Translations under genes and position numbers: made by a program
The notes under the pieces: generated by a model
What the model was told of the DNA's origin: nothing
Databases searched by the model: none
What the model saw: only the letters and a program-made list of their open reading frames with translations
Assembly: GCF_900105065.1 (NCBI RefSeq)
Contig: NZ_LT629749.1
Location: 3,286,001 to 3,350,000, forward strand
Length of the DNA stretch: 64,000 bases
Direction: 5' to 3'
Origin: Friedmanniella luteola
Lineage (GTDB): Bacteria > Actinomycetota > Actinomycetes > Propionibacteriales > Propionibacteriaceae
Shown: positions 18,375-26,624 of the stretch, one piece after another
Numbering within the stretch: the stretch's first letter is position 1
How the letters are laid out: the number at the start of each line of letters is the position of its first letter

Positions 18375-19223
18375 TCAGGCCGGCACGTAGTCCATGGTGT
18401 CGGGGTGCCCACCCGTGCGACCCTCGTCGCCGCGGTCGAGCAGCGAGATCGTGGTCACGTCCTGGGCGGTCAGCTCGAAGTCGAAGATCTCGAAGTTCTC
18501 CCGGATCCGCGACGGCGTGGTCGACTTCGGGAAGATGATGTCGCCGCGCTGCACGTGCCAGCGCAGCACCACCTGAGCCGCCGTCCTGCCGACCCGCTCC
18601 GCGATGGTGACGATCGCCGGGTCCTGCAGCACCCCGCCCTGCGCGATCGGCGACCAGGCCTCGGTCGCGATGTGGTGCTCGGCGCCGTAGGCCCGCACCT
18701 CGTCGTTCAGCAGGTAGGGGTGCACCTCGATCTGGTTGACCGCCGGCACCACGTCGGCCTCCTGGGCGAGCCGGCGCAGGTGGTTGACCTGGAAGTTGGA
18801 GACGCCGATGGAGCGGGCCCGGCCGTCGTGGTAGAACTCCTCGAGCGTCTTCCAGGTGGAGACGAAGTCGCCGTCGTAGAGGGTGGGCAGCGGCCAGTGG
18901 ATGAGGAAGAGGTCCACGTGGTCGGTGCCGAGCTCGACCAGGGTCTGGTCGAACGCGCGGCGGGCGTCGTCGGGCGCGTGGAAGCCGTTGTTGAGCTTGC
19001 TGGTGATGAACACCTCGTCGCGGTCCAGGCCGGCGTCGCGGACGCCCTGGCCGACGCCCTTCTCGTTGCCGTACATCTCGGCCGTGTCGATGTGCCGGTA
19101 GCCGATCTCCAGCGCCTGGCGGACCGCGTCGGCGGTCTCGGCCGGGTCGATCTGGTAGACCCCGAAGCCGAGCTGCGGGATGGTCTGGCCGTTGTTCAGG
19201 TCGATCGTGGGAACGGTCCCCAT
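18375..19223 (-). CDS. Aldo/keto reductase (2,5-diketo-D-gluconate reductase type)
   Basis: A 282-aa NADPH-dependent reductase of the AKR5-like group. The catalytic tetrad is complete: Asp46 and Tyr51 in HIDTAEMYGNE, Lys76 in FITSKLNN and His in LFLIHWPLP. IGVSNFQVNHL and VNQIEVHPYL line the substrate and cofactor sites; FPKSTTPSRIREN binds the NADPH phosphate. ATG 19223 has GGAGGAACC directly upstream, a good ribosome site. The gene stands alone. Typical substrates are diketogluconate or small aldehydes; the natural one here is unknown. Confidence 0.93.
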   Translation of the reverse strand: MGTVPTIDLNNGQTIPQLGFGVYQIDPAETADAVRQALEIGYRHIDTAEMYGNEKGVGQGVRDAGLDRDEVFITSKLNNGFHAPDDARRAFDQTLVELGTDHVDLFLIHWPLPTLYDGDFVSTWKTLEEFYHDGRARSIGVSNFQVNHLRRLAQEADVVPAVNQIEVHPYLLNDEVRAYGAEHHIATEAWSPIAQGGVLQDPAIVTIAERVGRTAAQVVLRWHVQRGDIIFPKSTTPSRIRENFEIFDFELTAQDVTTISLLDRGDEGRTGGHPDTMDYVPA

Positions 19224-19318
19224 GGTGGTTCCTCCTCGTCGTCGGAGGCGGCGCCGGTTCCGGCGCGCTCGCCCCGCACGGTCGTCCAGCCTAGCCAGCA
19301 GGGTGCGGCCCGCGACGC

Positions 19319-20092
19319 TCACCCCCGCCGCGCACCGAGCTCGACGACGAGCGGGCGGTGGTCGGACAGCTCCATCTCCGGGTTGTCGACGAGGCGGACC
19401 GGACCCAGCTCGCCGCGCAGCAGGATGTGGTCGATCTGGTGGTCCGGCCGGCCCGCCGGCATGGTGGGACGACGTCCCAGCGGCCGGTAGCCGGTCAGCC
19501 GCTCGGGCTGGCGGCCCCGCAGGTTGAGGTCGCCGAGGAGCACCACCGGTCCGTCCACCGCGGCCAGCGCCCGGCGGAGCGCCAGCAGCTGCAGCTGCCC
19601 CCAGCCGGGCACGAACGACAGGTGCGTCGACACCGCGGTGAGCGGGCCCTCCGGGGTCGCGAACCGGCCCGCCACGGCGACCCGCGGCTCCTCCGGGGCC
19701 AGCCGCTGCGGCCAGCGGTGCGGCCCCGTCCGCGGGACCCGGAACGGGATGCGCGGGAGCCGGAGCACCCGCCAGGCCGTCGCCGGGTGGCGGGACAGCA
19801 GCGACACCCCGTACCCGGCGGTGCCCGGGTCGTCGGGGTCGGCCGCCGGCACCCAGGCCGCGCCGGGGGTGCCGGCCAGGGCGGGCACGAAGCGCTGGTC
19901 GACCGCCCCCATCGCCGCCGCCGCGACGTCGGTCAGGTCGGCGTGGTGCGACCGCTCCTGGGCGCGGTCCACCTCCTGCAGGGCCAGGATGTCGGGGTCG
20001 AGGCGACGGATCGCCTCCGCCAGTCGGCCGGTGTCCACCTGCCCGTCCCGGAGGCTGCGTCCGTGCAGGATGTTGAAGGTCACCAGGCGCAT
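19319..20092 (-). CDS. Endonuclease/exonuclease/phosphatase family hydrolase
   Basis: A 257-aa member of the DNase I-like EEP fold. The metal and catalytic motifs occur in order: LVTFNILHGR (Asn), ILALQEVDRAQE (Glu), VSTHLSFVPGWGQ (His), VVLLGDLNLR (Asp-x-Asn), DHQIDHIL (Asp) and LSDHRPLVVEL (Asp-His). The set is complete, so it should be an active Mg-dependent phosphodiesterase or phosphatase. No signal peptide is seen. ATG 20092 follows TAGCGT at 6 nt. The substrate could be DNA, a phospholipid headgroup or an inositol phosphate. Confidence 0.9.
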   Translation of the reverse strand: MRLVTFNILHGRSLRDGQVDTGRLAEAIRRLDPDILALQEVDRAQERSHHADLTDVAAAAMGAVDQRFVPALAGTPGAAWVPAADPDDPGTAGYGVSLLSRHPATAWRVLRLPRIPFRVPRTGPHRWPQRLAPEEPRVAVAGRFATPEGPLTAVSTHLSFVPGWGQLQLLALRRALAAVDGPVVLLGDLNLRGRQPERLTGYRPLGRRPTMPAGRPDHQIDHILLRGELGPVRLVDNPEMELSDHRPLVVELGARRG

Positions 20093-20098
20093 GACCCG

Positions 20099-20104
20099 AC
20101 GCTA
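20099..20104 (-). promoter_or_regulatory. -10-like hexamer of the EEP hydrolase
   Basis: TAGCGT on the minus strand ends 6 nt before ATG 20092; no ribosome site lies between. Confidence 0.4.
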
Positions 20105-20163
20105 CGAGGCGCGGGCCGCCGGCCGCGAGGGCGGCACCCGGGAACTGCGGCCGGGCGTCGAGT

Positions 20164-20811
20164 TCAGTCCCGGCTCTGCCAGGTGCAGAGGCAGACCCGG
20201 TTGCCCTGGGGGTCGGCCAGCACCCAGAAGGCGGGGGCCTCCGCGTCGTCGACCAGGGTGCCGCCGGCCGCGACCGCCGCCGCGATCCGCGGTCGCACCT
20301 CGGCCGGGTCCACCCACAGGTCGGGGTGCCAGCGCTGCCGCGGCTCCTCGCTGCCGGACCGCTGGAACCAGACGGTCGGCAGCGCCGCCGCGGGGTCCAC
20401 CAGCTCGTCGCCGCGGCCCGCCTGGTCGGCCAGCCCGAGGACGGCACCCCAGAACGGCAGCACGGCGGCCGCGTCGGGACTGTCCAGCCCCAGCTCCAGC
20501 CGGGTGGCCCCGGCCGCGGCCGTGCGCAGCCCGGCCGCGGCGGCCAGCTCCGTGATCCGCCGGGCCAGCCGGAGGTCGCGGTCGGTGATGCCGCCGACGT
20601 CGTGGCTGGTCAGCCGGACGTCGACGTGGGCGTAGCGCAGGCCGAGGTCGGGGTGGTGGTCCATCTCCTCCGCCGCCGCGCCGATGGCGTCCACCAGGGC
20701 CAGCCCAGCGGCGAAGTCCGGCGTGACGACCCGGGTCTGCAGCCCGCCGAGCAGGTTGGCCCAGCCCTCCAGACCGGCGTCGGCGACCTGCTGCCCGCTC
20801 AAGGTGCTCAT
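20164..20811 (-). CDS. Pterin-4a-carbinolamine dehydratase / VOC domain fusion
   Basis: A 215-aa two-domain protein. Residues 1-95 form a 4a-hydroxytetrahydrobiopterin dehydratase domain with the catalytic histidines His52 and His53 in [11 protein letters not shown] and His70 in [10 protein letters not shown]. Residues about 105-215 form a VOC/glyoxalase-like half ([20 protein letters not shown], quoted in part, [23 protein letters not shown]). Such fusions are known in actinobacteria, but no aromatic amino acid hydroxylase lies nearby. ATG 20811 is the only start consistent with the first domain. Divergent from rnhA. Confidence 0.85.
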   Translation of the reverse strand: MSTLSGQQVADAGLEGWANLLGGLQTRVVTPDFAAGLALVDAIGAAAEEMDHHPDLGLRYAHVDVRLTSHDVGGITDRDLRLARRITELAAAAGLRTAAAGATRLELGLDSPDAAAVLPFWGAVLGLADQAGRGDELVDPAAALPTVWFQRSGSEEPRQRWHPDLWVDPAEVRPRIAAAVAAGGTLVDDAEAPAFWVLADPQGNRVCLCTWQSRD

Positions 20812-20900
20812 CCGGCCATGCTCGCGCAGCCGGACGCCGACCGGAAGAGCCGGGCCCGGCGAGCGACGGTCCGGGGGTCGCGACCTGCGATCATGAGCCG

Positions 20901-21371
20901 GTGAGTGCGATCGAGATCTGGAGCGACGGAGCCTGCAAGGGCAACCCCGGGGTCGGTGGCTGGGGGGCCTGGCTGCGGTCGGGCGACCTCGAGCGCGAGC
21001 TGTACGGGGGCGAGCAGGTGACCACCAACAACCGGATGGAGCTGACCGCCGTCATCGAGGCCCTCCGGGCCCTCACCCGGCCCTCCGACGTCACCCTGCA
21101 CGTCGACTCCACCTACGTGATGAACGGCCTCAACGACTGGCTGCCCGGCTGGAAGCGCAACGGCTGGCGCACCTCGGCCAAGAAGCCGGTCAAGAACGAG
21201 GACCTGTGGCGTGCCCTCGACGCCGAGGTCGCCCGGCACACCATCACCTGGGTGTGGGTCAAGGGCCACTCCGGCGACCCGGGCAACGAGCGCGCCGACC
21301 AGCTGGCCAACCGCGGCGTCGACGAGGTCCGCCTCCGCGGGGCCGACGTCCCGGTCGTCGCCTCCGCCTGA
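20901..21371 (+). CDS. rnhA: Ribonuclease HI
   Basis: Cleaves RNA in RNA-DNA hybrids, for example primers and R-loops. The 156-aa protein is of normal length. The four acidic catalytic residues are in [11 protein letters not shown] (Asp), [13 protein letters not shown] (Glu), [11 protein letters not shown] (Asp) and [10 protein letters not shown] (Asp); the basic protrusion [20 protein letters not shown] is present and KGHSGDPGN supplies the flexible His loop. GTG 20901 is the start; there is no clear ribosome site. A hairpin follows. Confidence 0.97.
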   Translation: MSAIEIWSDGACKGNPGVGGWGAWLRSGDLERELYGGEQVTTNNRMELTAVIEALRALTRPSDVTLHVDSTYVMNGLNDWLPGWKRNGWRTSAKKPVKNEDLWRALDAEVARHTITWVWVKGHSGDPGNERADQLANRGVDEVRLRGADVPVVASA

Positions 21372-21386
21372 GCCCCGACCGGCCGG

Positions 21387-21410
21387 AGCGGGGCGGGGCC
21401 AGGCCCCGCT
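21387..21410 (+). terminator. Hairpin after rnhA
   Basis: AGCGGGG (21387-21393) pairs with CCCCGCT (21404-21410) 15 nt after the rnhA stop. No T-tract. Confidence 0.45.
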
Positions 21411-21488
21411 GGCGTCTGACACGTCGGCGTCGGCCGTCTCGTAGGCTGCCCGCGTGATGGCCGAGGCACGACGGACGGGAGTGGCGTG

Positions 21489-22262
21489 ATGGCGACGGTG
21501 CTGGTGACGGGTTCGAGCGACGGCATCGGGCGGCAGACCGCCCTCGACCTGGTGACGGGCGGGCACCGGGTGGTGCTGCACGCGCGCAGCGACCAGCGGG
21601 CCGAGCAGGCCCGGGCCGCCGTGCCCGGGGCGGCGGACGTCGTCGTCGGCGACCTGGCCTCGCTCGCCTCGACCCGCGCGCTGGGCGAGGCCGTGGCGGC
21701 GCTCGGCCCGCTGGACGCCGTCGTGCACAACGCCGGGGTCGGCGGTCAGGACGAGCGCCGGCTGACCGAGGACGGCCACGAGCTGATCTTCCAGGTCAAC
21801 GTGCTGGCGCCCTACCTGCTGACCGCGCTGGCGCCGCCCCCCGCCCGGCTGGTCTACCTCACCTCCGGCCTCCAGGCCCAGGGCGAGCCGCACCTCGACG
21901 ACCTCGACTTCGCGAGCCGGCCCTGGAACGGCATGCAGGCCTACTCCGACTCGAAGCTCTGGGACGTCGTGCTGGCCCTCGCCGTGGCCCGGCACTGGCC
22001 GGGCACCCTGAGCAACGCCGTCGACCCGGGGTGGATCAAGACCCGGATGGGCGGTTCCGGCGCGACCGACGAGCTGCCCGCCGGCGCGGAGACCTCGGTG
22101 TGGCTGGCCACCAGCGACGACGCCGAGGCCCGGGTCACCGGCCGCTACCTCCACCGCCGCCGGCTGCGCGAGCCCCACCCGGCCGCCACCGACGTCGACC
22201 TCCAGGAGCAGTTCCTCGCGACCGTGGCCCGGTTGACCGGCGTCGGCCTGCCCACCGCCTGA
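21489..22262 (+). CDS. Short-chain dehydrogenase/reductase
   Basis: A 257-aa SDR. VTGSSDGIGRQTALDL is the cofactor-binding Gly motif, VVHNAGVGG the NAG motif, LVYLTSGLQ carries the catalytic Ser and YSDSK the Tyr-x3-Lys pair. A dehydrogenase acting on a retinol- or WW-oxidoreductase-like substrate is possible. ATG 21489 follows GGGAG; GTG 21486 immediately before is an alternative. It is a single gene between rnhA and the nitrogen-starvation-type cluster, 298 nt upstream of it. Confidence 0.88.
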   Translation: MATVLVTGSSDGIGRQTALDLVTGGHRVVLHARSDQRAEQARAAVPGAADVVVGDLASLASTRALGEAVAALGPLDAVVHNAGVGGQDERRLTEDGHELIFQVNVLAPYLLTALAPPPARLVYLTSGLQAQGEPHLDDLDFASRPWNGMQAYSDSKLWDVVLALAVARHWPGTLSNAVDPGWIKTRMGGSGATDELPAGAETSVWLATSDDAEARVTGRYLHRRRLREPHPAATDVDLQEQFLATVARLTGVGLPTA

Positions 22263-22560
22263 CCCGCGCGACCTCCTGGGGAGAGGGCCCGCGGCGACCC
22301 CCTCACGCCTCCACGACGGGACCGGCGGCGGCCGGTGAGCCGTCCGACGCGGGATCGTCACCGCCGTCACGGGGGCTTGTTCCGGCTGTAACCACCCGGA
22401 CATCGGTGCGGGCCGACGATGGACGTACGGCCCGGGGCCTCGCCCGGACCGCTCCTCTCCCCCGGGCCGACGGACGGCCGGGCGCCCGCCGCCCGCGCCG
22501 CTCCGGCGTGCCCGCCCAGCCGCTCCGCGCTCTCCCGCACCTGCCTCAGGAGGCCCCGCC
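22263..22560 (+). promoter_or_regulatory. Spacer and likely control region of the Nit1C-type cluster
   Basis: A 298-bp gene-free stretch before the eight-gene cluster. AGGAGG ends 8 nt before the first ATG. At 22389 GTAAC-N6-GACAT resembles half of an actinobacterial GlnR site (gTnAc-n6-GaAAc), but the second half is not convincing. No clear -10/-35 pair is visible. Confidence 0.4.
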
Positions 22561-23085
22561 ATGCCCCAGTTCGACGACACCGTCACCGCGAACATCGCCA
22601 CGTCCCTCGCCGAGATCCCCCACCCGTCGCTGCCGAAGGGCAGCAGCATCTACGGCGGCACCAAGGTCTTCCCGGACTACCAGGCGTCGGAGGGCCAGTC
22701 CTACTTCACCCTGGTGCACGGCATCGCCCACGAGTCCTCGGTCAGCTTCGTCGCCGTCCTGCAGGCCACCCGCGCGCTGCGCAAGGGCTTCGAGTCCGTC
22801 CTCTACTTCTACGGTCCCGGCTCGATCAACTGCCTGGCCACCCGCGGCTTCCCCACCACCGGTGACTCCGCCTTCCCGGGCGAGCAGAACCTCAACAACT
22901 CCATCGAGACCTTCATCGGCGAGGGCGGCACCGTCTTCTGCTGCCGCTTCGGCCTGGCCCTGCACGGCGGCCGCGAGGAGGACCTGATCGAGGGCGTCAT
23001 CCCCTGCCACCCGCTGGACGTGCAGGACGCCGTCATCCACTACGCCAACAAGGGCGCCATCATCAACTCCACCTACATGGTCTGA
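22561..23085 (+). CDS. MSMEG_0572/Sll0783 family nitrogen starvation response protein
   Basis: The 174-aa first gene of the Nit1C-type cluster. It matches the family named after Synechocystis Sll0783 and M. smegmatis MSMEG_0572 by GGTKVFPDYQASEGQSYFTL, VLYFYGPGSINCLATRGFP, and the tail AIINSTYMV. In Synechocystis, Sll0783 is induced by nitrogen starvation and needed for polyhydroxybutyrate accumulation; its molecular activity is unknown. Several Cys residues (INCLATRG, VFCCRFG, IPCHPLD) could bind metal or act in catalysis. AGGAGG ends 8 nt before ATG 22561. The radical SAM gene follows after 31 nt. Confidence 0.92.
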   Translation: MPQFDDTVTANIATSLAEIPHPSLPKGSSIYGGTKVFPDYQASEGQSYFTLVHGIAHESSVSFVAVLQATRALRKGFESVLYFYGPGSINCLATRGFPTTGDSAFPGEQNLNNSIETFIGEGGTVFCCRFGLALHGGREEDLIEGVIPCHPLDVQDAVIHYANKGAIINSTYMV

Positions 23086-23116
23086 GCGCCGGCCTCCGCA
23101 GGAGAGCCGAGCAGCC

Positions 23117-24175
23117 ATGAGCACCAGCACCCGCGTCGACCTGGCGGTCCTGGGCGTCCGCGGCCGAACCCCGGTCAGCCGGGTCGCCGGCGCCGGCCCC
23201 AGCGACGACGGCCACGTGCTGATCGACGGTCTGAGCGCCGCGCTGCCGATCAACGACACCAGCCCCTACTTCCTGGACGAGCGCGGCCGGATCACCCTCG
23301 ACGGCGCCGACATCGGCCTGGACGTCGACCTCGTCGAACGCCCCCGGTTCTACGACCTGGCCACCGCCGACGGCGTCCCCTACGAGCAGATCGCCCGGCT
23401 GCACGGCCGGGACGTGCTGGCCACCACCGTCGTGCAGACCTGCGTCCGCTACGCCGAGGACCAGCGCTGCCGGTTCTGCGCCATCGAGGCGTCCCTGGCC
23501 GCGGGCAGCACGGTGGCGGTCAAGAAGCCGGCCGACCTGGCCGAGGTCGCGGCCGCCGCGGTCGCCCACGACGGCGTCCGGCAGATGGTGATGACGACCG
23601 GCACCTCCGCCGGCCGCGACCGCGGCGCCACCCACCTCGCCCGCTGCGTCCGGGCGGTCAAGGCCGCGGTGCCCTGGCTGCCGGTGCAGGTGCAGTGCGA
23701 GCCGCCCGGGGACCTCGCGACGATCACCGAGCTGCGCGAGGCCGGGGCCGACTCCATCGGCATCCACGTCGAGTCGCTCGACGACGAGGTCCGCCGCCGC
23801 TGGATGCCGGGCAAGGGCGGCGTCAGCCTCGACGAGTACCGGGCCGCCTGGGCCGAGGCGGTCCGCGTGTTCGGCCGCAACCAGGTCTCGACCTACCTGA
23901 TCGTCGGCCTCGGGGAGGACCCGGACGCCCTGGTCGCCGGGGCCGCCGAGCTGGTGGCCCTGGGCGTGTACCCGTTCGTCGTGCCGTTCCGGCCGTTGGC
24001 CGGGACGCTCGCCACCACCGTGGACGGGGCGACCGCGCCGGACCCGGCCGTCGTCGCGGACGTCACCGACCGGGTGGCCCGGCTGCTGGTCGCGGCCGGG
24101 ATGACGTCGGCGGGGCAGAAGGCCGGCTGCGCGGCCTGCGGGGCGTGCAGCACGCTCAAGAGCGCGGGGGCCTGA
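23117..24175 (+). CDS. MSMEG_0568 family radical SAM protein
   Basis: A 352-aa radical SAM-type enzyme, distantly like biotin synthase. The cluster cysteines are Cys109, Cys118 and Cys121 in TCVRYAEDQRCRFC: spacing Cx8Cx2C rather than the canonical Cx3Cx2C. QMVMTTGTSAGRDRGATHL is the SAM-binding GGE-like region, VQCEPPGDL and LIVGLGEDP line the barrel, and the C-terminus has Cys338, Cys341 and Cys344 (CAACGAC), which could ligate an auxiliary cluster. The substrate is unknown. The stop TGA shares its A with the ATG of the next gene. MSMEG_0568-type proteins occur only with this cluster as far as I know. Confidence 0.92.
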   Translation: MSTSTRVDLAVLGVRGRTPVSRVAGAGPSDDGHVLIDGLSAALPINDTSPYFLDERGRITLDGADIGLDVDLVERPRFYDLATADGVPYEQIARLHGRDVLATTVVQTCVRYAEDQRCRFCAIEASLAAGSTVAVKKPADLAEVAAAAVAHDGVRQMVMTTGTSAGRDRGATHLARCVRAVKAAVPWLPVQVQCEPPGDLATITELREAGADSIGIHVESLDDEVRRRWMPGKGGVSLDEYRAAWAEAVRVFGRNQVSTYLIVGLGEDPDALVAGAAELVALGVYPFVVPFRPLAGTLATTVDGATAPDPAVVADVTDRVARLLVAAGMTSAGQKAGCAACGACSTLKSAGA

Positions 24176-25587
24176 TGACCTTCGACGTCGAGGTGCTCAC
24201 CCGCGGGCTGGTCGGCGCCGCACCGGCCGCCCCGGCCGTCACCGTGGCCGAGGCCGGGACGGCGGCCGAGCTCGAGGCGGCCGCCCGGCTCCGGCACGCC
24301 ACCTTCGTCGCCGAGCAGGGGCTCTTCGCCCGGCACGACCGGGACGACGTCGACGACGACCCCCGGGCGGTGACCCTGGTGGCCCGGGCGGACGACGGCA
24401 GCGTCCTCGGCACCGTCCGGCTGGCCCCCGCCACGGCCGTCGACGCGGGCTGGTGGACGGGCAGCCGGCTGGCCGTCCGGCCGGACGCGCGCGGCCACGC
24501 CCTGGGCGTCGGCTCGGCCCTGGTGCGGGCCGCCTGCGCCCACGCCGAGGCCCGGGGGGTGCTGCGCTTCGACGCCCACGTGCAGCCCCAGAACTCCCGC
24601 CTGTTCAGCCGGCTCGGCTGGCTGCGGCTGGACGACGCGCTGGTGCACGGGCACCCGCACGTGCTGATGACCTGGCCGGTGCGCCGGGTCGCGGACCTGG
24701 TCGCGCGGACGAAGGCCCCGCTGGGCGTGACCCTGGGCGCCCTCGCCCGGGGGGACGCCGCACTCGGCGGTCCCGGGTTCCGCGGTGACGACGGCGCCCC
24801 GGTGCCGGGCAGCGACCTGGTCGCGGTCACCGACGCGATCATCCCGTCGATGGTGGAGCGTGACCCGGAGTGGGCGGGCTGGTGCGCCGTCCTGGTCAAC
24901 CTCAACGACCTGGGCGCCATGGGCGCGGAGCCGGTGGGGCTGCTGGACAGCCTCGGGGCCCGCGACCGCTCCTTCGCCACGAGGGTCGTGCACGGGCTCG
25001 CCGCCGCGGCCCGCGCCTGGGACGTCCCGGTGCTGGGCGGCCACACCCAGCTGGGCGTGCCCGCCGCGCTGTCCGTCACCGCACTGGGGCGGACGGCCAC
25101 GCCCGTCCCCGGAGGCGGCGGCCGGCCCGGCCACGAGGTCCGGCTGACCGCCGACCTCGGCGGCCGCTGGAGGCACGGCTACACCGGGCTGCAGTGGGAC
25201 TCCACCAGCGGGCGCTCCACCGCCGAGCTGCAGGCGATGGGCTCCTTCGTCGCCCGCACCGCTCCGGCCGCGGCCAAGGACGTCAGCATGGCCGGGGTCG
25301 TCGGCACCCTCGGCATGCTCGCCGAGGCCAGCGGCTGCGGGGCCACCCTCGACGTCGCCGACGTCCCCCGCCCCGAGGGCACCACGGCCGGGGACTGGCT
25401 GACCTGCTTCCCCGGCTCCGCGATGCTCACCGTCGACGTCCCCGGCACCGAGCCCGCCCCCGCGGGCCCGGCCACCTCCCGGGTCTGCGGCACCCTGCAC
25501 GACTCCCCCGGGGTCACCCTGCGCTGGCCCGACGGCCGGCTCACCGAGGCCCTCTCCCCCCACGTCACCGGACTAGGACCCGCATGA
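24175..25587 (+). CDS. MSMEG_0567/Sll0786 family GNAT acetyltransferase fused to AIR synthase-like domain
   Basis: A 470-aa fusion. Residues about 20-165 are a GNAT N-acetyltransferase: the acetyl-CoA loop is in LAVRPDARGHALGVGSAL and QPQNSRLFSRLGW is motif B. Residues about 175-465 resemble AIR synthase/PurM-like enzymes, which make ATP-dependent activated intermediates (VAVTDAIIPSMVE, VLVNLNDLGAMGAEPVG, LGGHTQLGVPAALSVTA, GVVGTLGMLAEASGCG). In Synechocystis the two halves are separate genes (sll0786, sll0787). ATG 24175 overlaps the previous stop by one base, and its TGA overlaps the next ATG (ATGA). Confidence 0.88.
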   Translation: MTFDVEVLTRGLVGAAPAAPAVTVAEAGTAAELEAAARLRHATFVAEQGLFARHDRDDVDDDPRAVTLVARADDGSVLGTVRLAPATAVDAGWWTGSRLAVRPDARGHALGVGSALVRAACAHAEARGVLRFDAHVQPQNSRLFSRLGWLRLDDALVHGHPHVLMTWPVRRVADLVARTKAPLGVTLGALARGDAALGGPGFRGDDGAPVPGSDLVAVTDAIIPSMVERDPEWAGWCAVLVNLNDLGAMGAEPVGLLDSLGARDRSFATRVVHGLAAAARAWDVPVLGGHTQLGVPAALSVTALGRTATPVPGGGGRPGHEVRLTADLGGRWRHGYTGLQWDSTSGRSTAELQAMGSFVARTAPAAAKDVSMAGVVGTLGMLAEASGCGATLDVADVPRPEGTTAGDWLTCFPGSAMLTVDVPGTEPAPAGPATSRVCGTLHDSPGVTLRWPDGRLTEALSPHVTGLGPA

Positions 25588-26624
25588 GCACCACGACGAA
25601 CCGGGCGCACGGCGCCACGCCCACATCCCCGGCGCGGGGCGCCACCGTCACATCCCCGGCGCGGGGCGCCACCGTCACATCCCCGGCGCGGGGCGCCACC
25701 GTCACAGCCCCGGCGCGGGGCGCCACCGTCATCACCGCCGTCTCGGCCGCCTTCGGCCGCGACCTGGACGAGGCCTACGCCGCCATCGCCACGATCGCCA
25801 TCGAGGCGCGCGAGCGCGGCACCGACCTGCTCGTGCTGCCCGAGGCGTGCCTCGGCGGCTACCTGCCCAGCCTCGGCAACGCGGGCGACGACGCCGCCAC
25901 CCGCGCCCGGCGGGCCCGCGACCTGCCCCCCGCCCTGGAGCTGGACGGCCCCGAGCTGCGCCGGGTGGCGAGCCTCGCCGGCGACATGCTGGTGCTCGTC
26001 GGCCTCCGCGAGGCCGCCGGCGCCGACACCTACAACACCGCCGTCGCGCTCACCGGGGACGGGGTGCTCGCCACCCACCGCAAGGTCCACCAGCCGCTCG
26101 GGGAGAACCTCTGCTACGCCGCGAGCGACGGCTTCGCCGCCTTCGACTCCCCCGTCGGCCGGATGGGCATGCTGATCTGCTACGACAAGGCGTTCCCGGA
26201 GGCCTCCCGCACGCTGGCCCTGGACGGCGCCGAGATCATCGCCGCCCTGTCGGCCTGGCCGGCGGCCCGCACGGCCACGGCGGCCGACCTCGAGGACGAC
26301 CGCTGGAAGAAGCGCCACGACCTCTACGACCAGGCCCGGGCCCTGGACAACCAGGTCGTCTGGGTGGCCTCCAACCAGGCCGGCACCTTCGGCTCGCTGC
26401 GCTTCGTGGGCAACGCGAAGGTGGTCGGGCCGGGCGGTGAGGTGCTGGCCGCGACCGGCGTGGGCCCCGGCCTCGCCACGGCCACCGTCGACGTCCAGCG
26501 CGAGCTCGCCGCCACCCGCGGCGGGATGTACGCCCTCCGCGACCGCCGGCCCTCGGCCTACCGGCTCGACGCCGTCCTGGGCGACTACCAGCCCGCCGCG
26601 CGACCGGAGCCGTCCTATGCCTGA
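25584..26624 (+). CDS. Nit6803-type nitrilase with repeated N-terminal extension
   Basis: A 346-aa carbon-nitrogen hydrolase. The catalytic triad is intact: Glu87 in LVLPEACLGG, Lys167 in HRKVHQPLGE and Cys199 in LICYDKAFPE. Cytosolic nitrilases of this cluster (Nit6803) hydrolyse nitriles to acids and ammonia; cyanide use has been linked to the Nit1C cluster. The domain begins near residue 49; residues 14-49 are four copies of a nine-residue repeat (TSPARGATV) encoded by 27-bp DNA repeats, not a normal nitrilase feature. ATG 25584 overlaps the previous stop. It is 8 bp longer than its neighbour's start, overlapping the next gene. Confidence 0.93.
   Translation: MSTTTNRAHGATPTSPARGATVTSPARGATVTSPARGATVTAPARGATVITAVSAAFGRDLDEAYAAIATIAIEARERGTDLLVLPEACLGGYLPSLGNAGDDAATRARRARDLPPALELDGPELRRVASLAGDMLVLVGLREAAGADTYNTAVALTGDGVLATHRKVHQPLGENLCYAASDGFAAFDSPVGRMGMLICYDKAFPEASRTLALDGAEIIAALSAWPAARTATAADLEDDRWKKRHDLYDQARALDNQVVWVASNQAGTFGSLRFVGNAKVVGPGGEVLAATGVGPGLATATVDVQRELAATRGGMYALRDRRPSAYRLDAVLGDYQPAARPEPSYA
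25623..25730. repeat. 27-bp tandem repeat, four units, inside the nitrilase gene
   Basis: Units start at 25623, 25650, 25677 and 25704 and differ by one base in the last. The 27-bp length keeps the frame, so unit number changes only linker length. Confidence 0.97.
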
